From Gemmatimonadota bacterium (GTDB taxonomy: Bacteria; Gemmatimonadota; Gemmatimonadetes; Gemmatimonadales; GWC2-71-9), in the NCBI GenBank assembly GCA_003221005.1, contig QHTZ01000055.1:1-33868 (forward strand): a DNA stretch of 33,868 nucleotides, read 5' to 3'. Of this stretch, positions 6,283 to 13,092 are shown piece after piece; the stretch's first letter is position 1, and each line of letters opens with the position of its first letter. A program made the position numbers and the translations under genes. A model generated the notes under the pieces. That model was not told where the DNA came from. It saw nothing but the letters and a program-made list of their open reading frames with translations, and did no database searches.

Positions 6283-7491
6283 TCAGTCCACGGGTGCGAG
6301 CAGCGCCCCCTTCAGGTAACCCGTCTCGGGCACGTTGAGCAGCTCCGGGTGGTCGGCGCCCGCCCCTACCCACGTGACGAGTTGCAACCGGCGGCCCGAG
6401 TCGCGCGCTGCGTCGGCGAGCATATCGGCGAAGGCCGCGCGGTGCACGTGGTAGGAACAGGAGCACGTGAACAAGACGCCGCCCGGGTTCAGGAGGCGCA
6501 TCGCCCGCAGGTTGATCTCCTTGTACCCGGCGCGCGCGCGGGGGAGACTTTCCTTGCTCTTCGCGAACGCGGGCGGGTCGAGCACGATCGTGTCGAACCG
6601 CTCGCCCTGGCGCTCGAACTGCCGCAGCAGGTCGAACGCGTTCGCCTCACGCCACGTGATGTTCGTCAGGCTGTTGAGCGCGGCGTTGTCACGCCCCCGG
6701 GCGAGCGCGTCCGCGCTCGAATCCACTGCGACGACGTCCGCCGCGCGACGCGCCAGCTGCAGCGCGAACGAGCCGTGGTAGGTGAACAGGTCGAGAGCCC
6801 GTCCCCCGGGGGCCGTGTGCGCCGCGACCAGCGCGCGGTTCTCCCGCTGGTCGAGGAACGCACCAGTCTTCTGACCGGACCAGGGGGCTGCGAGGTAGCG
6901 CACGCCGTGCTCCAACACCTCCACCAGCTCGGGGACGGTCCCGAACGCCGGTACCACTTCGAGGGGGAGCCCTTCGTGCCGCCGGATCGCCACGTCGTTC
7001 CGCAGCAGGATACCCTCCGGGGCGAGCGCGGTCCGGATCCCGTCCACGATATCGTCCCGCAGTCGCTCCACGCCGGCCGACAAGAGCTGGGCTACGACGT
7101 AGGGCCCGTACCGGTCAACGACCAGAGATGGCAGGCCGTCACCCTCGGCGTGCACGACCCGGTAGGCCGTCGCCGCGATCGTGCCGCGCCGTGCGAGGGC
7201 CGCCGCGATCCGCGCATTCCACCAGGCGGCGTCGACGTGCTCCGTGCCGCGGGTGAGGAGCCGGAGTCGGATCTCCGACTTCGGGGAGTACAAGGCCTGC
7301 CCGAGGTGCCGGCCGCGGCGATCGGTCACCGCCATGAGGCCGGCCTCGTCGCGCGGCTCGGCGTAGACGTCGGTGCGGTAAATCCAGGGGTGTCCCGCAG
7401 TCCAGCGGCCGGCGCCCTTGGCGGAGACGACGACCGTGTGCTGCCGAGTCTCCCCCGCGGCTGACCGCCCGACCGCTTGACTGCCCGTCAT
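6283..7491 (-). CDS. rlmI: 23S rRNA (cytosine-C5)-methyltransferase, RlmI-like
   Basis: A 402-residue class I rRNA m5C methyltransferase with an N-terminal PUA RNA-binding domain (about 18-85: VVVSAKGAGRWTAGHPWIY). Diagnostic stretches are GQKTGAFLDQREN (207-219), SAM motif I LDLFTYHGSF (233-242), the acidic end VVAVDSS, VLDPPAFAKSK (303-313) and the cysteine motif TCSCSYH. In E. coli this enzyme methylates C1962 of 23S rRNA. The same fold includes RlmK/L-type enzymes, so the exact base is inferred. ATG 7491 overlaps the aroH stop in an ATGA, so rlmI is probably coupled to aroH. Confidence 0.9.
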   Translation of the reverse strand: MTGSQAVGRSAAGETRQHTVVVSAKGAGRWTAGHPWIYRTDVYAEPRDEAGLMAVTDRRGRHLGQALYSPKSEIRLRLLTRGTEHVDAAWWNARIAAALARRGTIAATAYRVVHAEGDGLPSLVVDRYGPYVVAQLLSAGVERLRDDIVDGIRTALAPEGILLRNDVAIRRHEGLPLEVVPAFGTVPELVEVLEHGVRYLAAPWSGQKTGAFLDQRENRALVAAHTAPGGRALDLFTYHGSFALQLARRAADVVAVDSSADALARGRDNAALNSLTNITWREANAFDLLRQFERQGERFDTIVLDPPAFAKSKESLPRARAGYKEINLRAMRLLNPGGVLFTCSCSYHVHRAAFADMLADAARDSGRRLQLVTWVGAGADHPELLNVPETGYLKGALLAPVD

Positions 7492-7856
7492 TTCGTCCGG
7501 TCGGGGCGGAGCTGGGCAGCGCCCCGGAGGTAGATATGTTTCAGCTCGCGGGGCGACTTGGTCGTGTAAAAGTGGAGCAACAACCGGATGCAGTACGGCA
7601 CGCCGTCCGGCACCGCCACCTCGCTCGCGCCGAGCAGGGGGACACCGTCCCATCCCAGGCGCCGCGCCGCCCGGGCGGGGTATTCCGCCGTGAGGTCCGG
7701 CGACGATGTGAAGATCGCGCTCTCCACCTCATCCGGGGTGAAGCCGTTCGCTTCCTGGAGGGCGCGGATCAGCTGCTCCGTCGCCTCGAGGATCGCCTCT
7801 CGCGTATTCGCCTGCGCGGTGGTCGCGCCGCGCAGTCCACGCAGGGTCTTGGCCAT
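7488..7856 (-). CDS. aroH: Chorismate mutase, AroH class
   Basis: A 122-residue monofunctional chorismate mutase converting chorismate to prephenate for Phe/Tyr synthesis. It aligns by eye along its length with Bacillus subtilis AroH: LRGLRGATT at the N-terminus (R9 equals Bs Arg7), SSPDLTAEYPARAAR, the glutamate in LGASEVAVP, CIRLLLHFYT (Arg90 equivalent) and HIYLRGAAQLRPD (Tyr108 equivalent). It forms a trimer in the known family. ATG 7856 is preferred because MAKTLRGLRGATT is the conserved start. This ATG overlaps the thiE ATG on the opposite strand by two bases, so any aroH promoter must lie inside thiE. Confidence 0.93.
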   Translation of the reverse strand: MAKTLRGLRGATTAQANTREAILEATEQLIRALQEANGFTPDEVESAIFTSSPDLTAEYPARAARRLGWDGVPLLGASEVAVPDGVPYCIRLLLHFYTTKSPRELKHIYLRGAAQLRPDRTK

Positions 7857-8478
7857 GGCACTCGCTGATCGGTTGCGCTTGATGGTGCTCACGGACGCCC
7901 AGTTACTCAAGGGGCGGGACCCCGTCGACGCATGCCGTCGTGCCGTGCGCGGCGGCGCGACCGCGGTGGAAGTGCGGCTCAAGGAGGCGCAACCGCGGGA
8001 GGTCCTCGCCCTCGCCCGGGCGCTGGTCGGCGCCCTGTCCGTCCCGGTGCTCGTAAACGACCGCGTGGATCTGGCCCTCGCCGCCGGTGCCGCCGGCGCG
8101 CACCTCGGTCACGAGGACGTCCCTCTCGCTGCGGTGAAGCCGCACGTCCCTCCGGGGTTCCTGCTCGGGATCTCGGTCGGCTCGCCCGTCGAAGCGGCCC
8201 GCGTCCAGGGGTGGCCGGCCGATTACTGGAGCGTCGGCCCCTGCTTCGCCACGGGGCACAAGCCGGACGCCGGACCGCCGCTCGGACCCACAGGATTCGC
8301 CGCGCTGGCGCGGCTCGCGCCGCGCGGCGTGCCGGTGATCGGCGTCGGGGGGATCACCGCGGCCAATGCGGACGCGGTCAGGCGGGCTGGTGCCGCCGGC
8401 ATCGCGGTGGTGGGCGCGATCTGGGACGCTAGCGACCCGGAGGCCGCCGCCCGCGCGCTTCGCTCCGCATCCGCTTGA
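7855..8478 (+). CDS. thiE: Thiamine phosphate synthase (ThiE/TenI superfamily)
   Basis: A 207-residue TIM-barrel protein. ThiE couples the pyrimidine and thiazole phosphates into thiamine phosphate. Family landmarks in order are LMVLTD near the start, VEVRLKEAQ, VPVLVNDRVDLALAAGAAG with HLGHEDVPL, the GISVGSPVEA motif, YWSVGPCFATGHKP, and VIGVGGITAANADAV near the end. The thiazole-regulatory homologue TenI is hard to exclude, and the substrate-loop GHKPD differs from the usual TKPD. ATG 7855 gives a natural N-terminus; a start at the internal ATG 7882 would remove the first nine residues. The 3' end overlaps the convergent mltG by 50 bases. No other thi gene is nearby. Confidence 0.87.
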   Translation: MALADRLRLMVLTDAQLLKGRDPVDACRRAVRGGATAVEVRLKEAQPREVLALARALVGALSVPVLVNDRVDLALAAGAAGAHLGHEDVPLAAVKPHVPPGFLLGISVGSPVEAARVQGWPADYWSVGPCFATGHKPDAGPPLGPTGFAALARLAPRGVPVIGVGGITAANADAVRRAGAAGIAVVGAIWDASDPEAAARALRSASA

Positions 8479-9430
8479 CGGTACGAATCGCCGCCTCATG
8501 CTGGGCGAGCGTGACAGAAAAGATGTGCTTGCCGTCCGGCTGCGCCACGAAAAAGAGAAAGGGCAGGGGGGCCGGGTAGAGTGCCGCGAGCAGGCTCGCC
8601 CGCCCGGGCTCGCCGATCGGGCCCGGGGGCAGGCCCGCGTGGAGGTAGGTGTTGTACGGCGAGGCGATCGCGAGGTTCTTCTCCCACACCCGCTTGAGGC
8701 GCCGGCCGTAGGCGTAAATCACCGTGGGATCCGCTTCGAGCCTCATCCGTCGCCGCAAACGGTTGTGGTACACGGCGGCCACGAACGGTCGGTCGGGATC
8801 GTAGCGCACCTCGGCCTCGATGATGGACGCCAGGGTCACGATTTGATAGCGCGTCATGTGGAGCGAGTCGAGCCGGGCCTCCCACTCGGGCTGCCATTGC
8901 TCGCGGAAGTCACGGATCATCACGCGGATGAGCTCGCGCGCGCCGACGTGCAGCGGCAGGGTGTACGTCGTGGGGTAGAGGTAGCCCTCGACGCTGCGCG
9001 CCTCAGGCGGCAGGCCGAGCTCGCTGCGGAGCGCGGGATCGCGCGCGGCCGCGAGGAACGAGTCGCGCGGCACCCCGAGCGCTTCCGCGGCGAGCGTCGC
9101 GACCTCGCCGAGCATCAGGCCCTCGGGAACGGTCCAGCGTACCTCGATGCCGTGCCCCCGGCCGAGCGCGGCCACGACGTCGCCCCAGGCGGCGTCGGGA
9201 CGCAGCAGGTAGTCGCCGCTCTTGAGCGAGCCGCCGAGCCCGCGCAGCCGGGCATACAGGCCGAACAGCGAGGCGTGCCGGATCACGCCGTGAGCGGCGA
9301 GCGAATCGACCGCAGCGTCGAGGGTCGCCCCCGCCGGGATGGTGACGGTGACGCGGGGCTTGTCGGATCGCCCGCACGCGGCGACCACGAGGGTGAGACA
9401 AATGCGGAACGCGGACTTCCTCGCCCTCAT
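8429..9430 (-). CDS. mltG: Endolytic murein transglycosylase MltG (YceG), predicted lipoprotein form
   Basis: A 333-residue peptidoglycan lytic transglycosylase that cleaves nascent glycan strands and so limits their length. The catalytic-domain signature LASIIEAE (200-207) includes the presumed catalytic E205, followed by RPFVAAVYHNRL, LEADPTVIYAYG and SPYNTYLHAGLPPGPIGEPG. The N-terminal LysM-like part (about 27-95) fits the family. The N-terminus is unusual: VAAC at 16-19 is a lipobox in a short signal peptide, where most MltG proteins keep an uncleaved transmembrane helix. ATG 9430 overlaps the ruvX stop by four bases. The 3' end overlaps thiE tail-to-tail. Confidence 0.93.
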   Translation of the reverse strand: MRARKSAFRICLTLVVAACGRSDKPRVTVTIPAGATLDAAVDSLAAHGVIRHASLFGLYARLRGLGGSLKSGDYLLRPDAAWGDVVAALGRGHGIEVRWTVPEGLMLGEVATLAAEALGVPRDSFLAAARDPALRSELGLPPEARSVEGYLYPTTYTLPLHVGARELIRVMIRDFREQWQPEWEARLDSLHMTRYQIVTLASIIEAEVRYDPDRPFVAAVYHNRLRRRMRLEADPTVIYAYGRRLKRVWEKNLAIASPYNTYLHAGLPPGPIGEPGRASLLAALYPAPLPFLFFVAQPDGKHIFSVTLAQHEAAIRTVKRMRSEARGRRPPGR

Positions 9431-9858
9431 GTCCCGCTCCCGCGCCGGGCGTCGAGATAGTGTTGCAGCAGCAGCGTGGCGGCCAGCGCATCGAGATCGG
9501 CCTTGCGGCCGCGGGCCGACCCTCCCATTTCGCGCACCGCCTGGAGCGCGCGGGCGGTCGTGAACCGCTCGTCCCACAGCGCGACTGGCAAGCCGGCGCG
9601 GCGCGCGATATGGCCGGCGAGCTCGCGCGCCTGGTGCGCCGGCTCGCTTTCCGACCCGTCGGCCGCCAGCGGCAGGCCCACCACCACCCCGGTCGCGCCG
9701 TGCTGCTGGATGAGCGTGAGGAGTCGCTGCATCGGGAAACGCTTCCCGGTGCGGCGCGTGAGCGTGGTGAGGGGTTGGGCGAGGACCTGGTGCTCGTCGG
9801 AGAGGGCGAGACCGATGCGTCGTTCACCCCAATCGACGGCGAGGATCCTGCCCGTCAC
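9427..9858 (-). CDS. ruvX: Putative pre-16S rRNA nuclease / RuvX-like (YqgF)
   Basis: A 143-residue RNase H-fold protein of the YqgF/RuvX family, implicated in 16S rRNA 5'-end maturation and historically called a Holliday-junction resolvase homologue. Key stretches are [17 protein letters not shown] with the first acidic residue D9, [24 protein letters not shown] and [18 protein letters not shown], which together supply the acidic active site. The start is GTG 9858, overlapping the rho stop in a GTGA. Its own stop overlaps the mltG start. This yields a tightly coupled rho-ruvX-mltG series. YqgF next to mltG is a common arrangement in bacteria. Confidence 0.92.
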   Translation of the reverse strand: MTGRILAVDWGERRIGLALSDEHQVLAQPLTTLTRRTGKRFPMQRLLTLIQQHGATGVVVGLPLAADGSESEPAHQARELAGHIARRAGLPVALWDERFTTARALQAVREMGGSARGRKADLDALAATLLLQHYLDARRGSGT

Positions 9859-11108
9859 CCCTGCGCCATCGTGGCGAAGAATTCGATATTGGTCTTCGTG
9901 CGCTTCATCCGCTCGAGCAGGAACTCGATTGCCTCCACCGGCGGCATGTCGGAGAGGAAGTTACGGAGCAGGTAGACCTTGTTGAGCTCTTCCTTGGAGA
10001 GCAGCAGCTCCTCCTTGCGGGTCGAGCTGCGCTGCACGTCGATCGCGGGATACACCCGGCGGTCGGCGATACGCCGGTCGAGGATGACCTCCATGTTGCC
10101 CGTCCCCTTGAACTCCTCGAAGATCACCTCGTCCATGCGGGAGCCCGTATCGATGAGCGCGGTCGCGATGATCGTCAGGGAGCCACCCCCTTCGATGTTG
10201 CGGGCCGCGCCGAAGAACCGCTTGGGCTTCTGCAGGGCGTTCGCGTCCACGCCACCGGACAGGATCTTGCCGGAATGCGGGACCACGACGTTGTGCGCGC
10301 GGCCGAGGCGCGTGATCGAGTCGAGCAGGATCACGACGTCCTTGCCGTGCTCGACCATGCGCTTCGCCTTCTCGATCACCATGTCGGCAACCTGCACGTG
10401 ACGGTCGGCAGGCTCGTCGAAGGTGGAGGAGATCACCTCCGCCCCCTTCACGTTCTCCTCCATGTCCGTGACCTCTTCGGGCCGCTCGTCGATGAGCAGC
10501 ACGATGAGGAAGATCTCGGGATGGTTCTCGATGATGGAGTTGGCGAGCTTCTGCATCAGGATCGTCTTGCCCGCCTTGGGCGGCGAGACGATCAGACCAC
10601 GCTGGCCCTTTCCTATGGGACACAGGATGTCCATGACCCGCATCGACAGGTCGGCGTCCTTGCGCTCCAGCCGGATCCGCTCCTCGGGATAACGTGGCCG
10701 CAGGTTGTCGAACGCGACGCGGTGCTTGGCCTTCTCGGGTTCGTCGCCGTTCACCACCTCCACCTTCAGCAGCGCGAGGTAGCGCTCTCCTTCCTTGGGG
10801 GGCCGGACCTGACCCATGATCGTGTCGCCCGTGCGCAGGTCGAACCGCTTGATCTGGCTGGGAGAGACGTAGATGTCGTCCGGGCCGTACAGATAGTTCC
10901 AGTCCGGGCTGCGGAGGAAGCCGTAGCCCTCGGGAAGGATTTCGAGCACGCCCTCGCCGCGCAGCACGGTATCGGAGTCGAGGAGCGACTGCTCGATTCG
11001 GAAGATGAGGTCCTGCTTGCGGAGCCCTGAGTAGTTGGTGATGTTCAGGGTCTCGGCCATCGCGTGCAGTTCCGCGACGGATTTCCTCTTGAGTTCAGCG
11101 ATATCCAC
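9855..11108 (-). CDS. rho: Transcription termination factor Rho
   Basis: A hexameric RNA-dependent ATPase that ends transcription at unstructured C-rich RNA. It has 417 residues, close to the 419 of E. coli. It has the N-terminal helical Rho-N domain (1-45), the cold-shock-like primary RNA-binding domain (about 49-118: [15 protein letters not shown]), Walker A PPKAGKT (176-182), Walker B region [14 protein letters not shown] (258-271), Q-loop [16 protein letters not shown] (285-300) and R-loop region [17 protein letters not shown]. The start is GTG 11108 with ACGGAG about 8 bases upstream. A good sigma70 promoter lies about 100 bases upstream, leaving a leader of about 93 bases that could carry autoregulation, as in other bacteria. 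Confidence 0.98.
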   Translation of the reverse strand: MDIAELKRKSVAELHAMAETLNITNYSGLRKQDLIFRIEQSLLDSDTVLRGEGVLEILPEGYGFLRSPDWNYLYGPDDIYVSPSQIKRFDLRTGDTIMGQVRPPKEGERYLALLKVEVVNGDEPEKAKHRVAFDNLRPRYPEERIRLERKDADLSMRVMDILCPIGKGQRGLIVSPPKAGKTILMQKLANSIIENHPEIFLIVLLIDERPEEVTDMEENVKGAEVISSTFDEPADRHVQVADMVIEKAKRMVEHGKDVVILLDSITRLGRAHNVVVPHSGKILSGGVDANALQKPKRFFGAARNIEGGGSLTIIATALIDTGSRMDEVIFEEFKGTGNMEVILDRRIADRRVYPAIDVQRSSTRKEELLLSKEELNKVYLLRNFLSDMPPVEAIEFLLERMKRTKTNIEFFATMAQG

Positions 11109-11207
11109 TGGTGGTTTGGCTCCGTTACACTACGGCGGGCGGACCCCGGGACTGGGGGAGTGAACGCGTCGAAGTGAGAACTAGGGAATGTGCAGAGGTG
11201 CGAGCAT

Positions 11208-11236
11208 ATAGTAGGCCCAGCCTCTCCGCCAGTCAA
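11208..11236 (-). promoter_or_regulatory. Sigma70-type promoter for rho
   Basis: On the minus strand TTGACT (11236-11231) is followed by a 17-base spacer and TACTAT (11213-11208). This is 5/6 and 4/6 against consensus with optimal spacing. Transcription would start near 11201. On the plus strand the same place reads TATAGT (11207-11212), a possible -10 box for the divergent protease gene, but without a matching -35 element. Confidence 0.65.
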
Positions 11237-11244
11237 GAGCGCTC

Positions 11245-12354
11245 GTGCAGCTGAACGAGTTCCTGGTGGCGTGGCGCACCACGGTCCTGCACGATCGGGA
11301 AGTGGTTGATGCGCTTGTACATCCGGCCCACGCCGCCCCCTCCCCGGAGCTTGCCCGGGAGCTCGCGCGCTGGCCCGGCCGCTTCTATTGGTCCGCCGAG
11401 CCGGACGGGCACCACCTGATTCTCACGCGCCGGCTCGGGCCGCCGCGACGCGAGCGTTGGCCGGTCCACATCACCTTGTTCCTCGCGACGCTGCTCACCA
11501 CCACGTTCGCGGGCGCGGTGCTCGCGGGCGCGATTCCCTACGACAATCCGCTCGATCTCTTCACCGGCGCGTATCCGGTGCCGCCGGCGTTCGCGCGCGC
11601 CTGGTCGTCGGGGCTGCGTTTTTCGGTCCCCCTGCTCGCGATCCTGCTGTGCCACGAGCTGGGCCACTACCTCACCGCGCGGTGGTACTTGCTCGACGTC
11701 TCGCCGCCCTACTTCATCCCCGTGCCGCTCGTGCCGTCGTTCATCGGTACCATGGGTGCGTTCATCCGGCTCCGGACCGTGCTCGCCGACCGGCGGCAGC
11801 TGTTCGACGTGGGCGTCGCCGGTCCGCTCGCGGGGTTCGCGGTCGCGCTCCCGGTGCTATGGATCGGGCTTGCGCACAGCCATGCACTCCCAGGCCACGG
11901 CGCCGTCTCCGGCCTGCTGCTGGCGATCGGCGGTGAGACCGCAGGCCTCGGCGACTCGCTCGTGACCCTGGCGTTACGGCGGCTCACGCACGGCGACGCG
12001 CCCGCGGTGCTGCTCGACCCGGTGGCCGCCGCCGGTTGGTTCGGGATGTTCGTGACGATGCTCAATTTGCTCCCGATCTCGCAGCTGGACGGCGGGCACA
12101 TCCTGTACGGCGCGGTGCCGCGCTGGCATGGGCGCTTCGCGCTCGCGTTCTGGCTGTTCATTATGGCGCTCGGCTGGTTCTGGTGGGGTTGGTTCCTGTG
12201 GGCGCTGCTGGTGCTGGCGCTGTCCCGCGGGCGGCTCGGCCACCCGCCCGTCCTCGACACCTACCGCCCCCTGCCGCGCTCCCGCCGGGTTGTGGCGTGG
12301 TCGGCGCTGGTGCTGTTCGCGATCACGTTTGCGCCGGTGCCGTTCAGAATCTGA
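11245..12354 (+). CDS. Site-2-type (M50) intramembrane zinc metalloprotease
   Basis: A 369-residue polytopic membrane protein. The zinc-binding HELGH lies at 137-141 inside a hydrophobic helix, and the second zinc-ligand motif NLLPISQLDGGH is at 274-285, the hallmark pair of M50 proteases. Members cut membrane-embedded substrates such as anti-sigma factors or signal-peptide remnants. There is no PDZ domain, unlike RseP, so it belongs to the shorter SREBP-protease-like bacterial branch. The N-terminal 70 residues are soluble. The start is GTG 11245, with the CAAGAGCG region weakly resembling a Shine-Dalgarno site. The gene is divergent from rho. No partner sigma/anti-sigma pair is present in the window. 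Confidence 0.93.
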   Translation: MQLNEFLVAWRTTVLHDREVVDALVHPAHAAPSPELARELARWPGRFYWSAEPDGHHLILTRRLGPPRRERWPVHITLFLATLLTTTFAGAVLAGAIPYDNPLDLFTGAYPVPPAFARAWSSGLRFSVPLLAILLCHELGHYLTARWYLLDVSPPYFIPVPLVPSFIGTMGAFIRLRTVLADRRQLFDVGVAGPLAGFAVALPVLWIGLAHSHALPGHGAVSGLLLAIGGETAGLGDSLVTLALRRLTHGDAPAVLLDPVAAAGWFGMFVTMLNLLPISQLDGGHILYGAVPRWHGRFALAFWLFIMALGWFWWGWFLWALLVLALSRGRLGHPPVLDTYRPLPRSRRVVAWSALVLFAITFAPVPFRI

Positions 12355-12367
12355 GGGACGGGGGATG

Positions 12368-12420
12368 AGGGACGAGGGACGGGTGGCTTCGGAACCACAC
12401 GTCCCCCGTCCCTCGTCCCT
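12368..12420. terminator. Long hairpin after the M50 gene (16-bp perfect arms)
   Basis: The arms at 12368-12383 and 12405-12420 are exact complements built from GGGAC units. The inner loop carries a further GTGG/CCAC stem around CTTCGGAA. It starts 14 bases after the protease stop. The left side has direct repeats of GAGGGAC. There is no following T-tract, so it may be a Rho-type or structural end of transcript, or a dispersed palindrome. Confidence 0.5.
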
Positions 12421-12438
12421 TCTCCCTGTCGTTCAGTA

Positions 12439-12468
12439 TTGCGTAAGTCGCAGAGTCGTTTATCTTTG
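12439..12468 (+). promoter_or_regulatory. Candidate promoter for the two small genes
   Basis: TTGCGT (12439-12444), a 16-base spacer, then TATCTT (12461-12466). The latter extends to TATCTTTG, which fits the TAnnTTTG -7 box described for Bacteroidota primary promoters. The ATG of the next gene is at 12493. The match to a sigma70 consensus is moderate. Confidence 0.4.
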
Positions 12469-12492
12469 CCCAAACCAGCCTCACGGGGCCGC

Positions 12493-12777
12493 ATGCCCGC
12501 ACAACCGGCTCGGTACTCGAGTCCCGATTCCAACGCAGCGGTCGTACACGACCTCCCCCCCATCCGATTCGACGGACAACTCATCGCCATTCGCCTCCTG
12601 GTGCGGCGCACTGAGGACGGCATCTGGCGCGGCCGCATCATGTACGGCGCGCCCGACACGGAGGGGGAGCGCTCCACGGCGGAGATCTTCTGCGCGGTTT
12701 CCGAGCAGGACCTGTGGCAGTCGGTGCGGGATCTGCGGGATCACCACCTGCGGGACCTGTACCGGTCGCTGTTGTGA
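12493..12777 (+). CDS. Hypothetical protein of 94 residues
   Basis: The ATG at 12493 gives a 94-residue protein. The first 18 residues are Pro/Ser-rich and disordered-looking. The rest alternates strands and helices: IRFDGQLIAIRLLVRRTEDG, WRGRIMYGAP, TAEIFCAVSEQDLWQSVRDL. This resembles a small alpha/beta domain. An upstream in-frame GTG/ATG extension exists but would begin within the candidate promoter. The stop TGA shares one base with the next start (TGATG), so the two proteins are probably made together. I recognise no family. Partnership with the downstream H-box protein is inference from coupling. Confidence 0.75.
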   Translation: MPAQPARYSSPDSNAAVVHDLPPIRFDGQLIAIRLLVRRTEDGIWRGRIMYGAPDTEGERSTAEIFCAVSEQDLWQSVRDLRDHHLRDLYRSLL

Positions 12778-12965
12778 TGGTGGAGTCGGAGAAACTCCGC
12801 AAGCTGCGGCACGACCTCTCCAATCCCCTGGCCGCAATGCTCGCGGAGACGCAGCTTCTGCTGCTCAATGCCGATGCGCTTAGCGGTGAAGTCGTGACCG
12901 GCCTGAGGCAGATCGAAACGCTGGCGCGCAAAATGCGCGGCATCATCCAAGACACGGACGTGTGA
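12777..12965 (+). CDS. Stand-alone HisKA-like (phosphoacceptor helix) mini-protein
   Basis: A 62-residue protein beginning MVESEKLRKLRHDLSNPLAA. RHDLSNPLA (11-19) closely resembles the H-box of histidine-kinase dimerisation/phosphotransfer domains, with H12 as the candidate phosphoacceptor. The following residues (ETQLLLLNADALSGEVVTGLRQIETLARKMRGIIQD) suit the second helix of a four-helix-bundle dimer. There is no ATPase domain, no sensor and no room for one before the stop at 12965. It could be a phosphotransfer shuttle, a dimerising decoy for a full kinase, or a remnant. It is coupled to the 94-residue protein by TGATG. The downstream 127 bases to 13092 contain no gene I believe in. Confidence 0.7.
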   Translation: MVESEKLRKLRHDLSNPLAAMLAETQLLLLNADALSGEVVTGLRQIETLARKMRGIIQDTDV

Positions 12966-13057
12966 GTCGGCAGCACCGGCCGCGGTTCTCTCCGCCGTCC
13001 CGTTGGTGGCGCCCCCTGCCGCGCCTAATGCCGCGGCGCGCCCCCTGGCTACGCTGG

Positions 13058-13083
13058 CCCCCGCCCCCGCCCCCGCTGCCCCC
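13058..13083 (-). other. G-quadruplex motif (four G5 runs) just after the RDD-SpoIIM stop
   Basis: On the minus strand there are four runs of five G with loops of 4, 1 and 1 bases (C runs on the plus strand at 58-62, 64-68, 70-74 and 79-83 of the 13000s). The first run begins 9 bases after the stop codon. It lies between convergent genes. The motif is a strong candidate to fold in the RNA 3' end or in DNA, where it could pause polymerase or stabilise the transcript end. Confidence 0.6.
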
Positions 13084-13092
13084 GCCCTCTCG

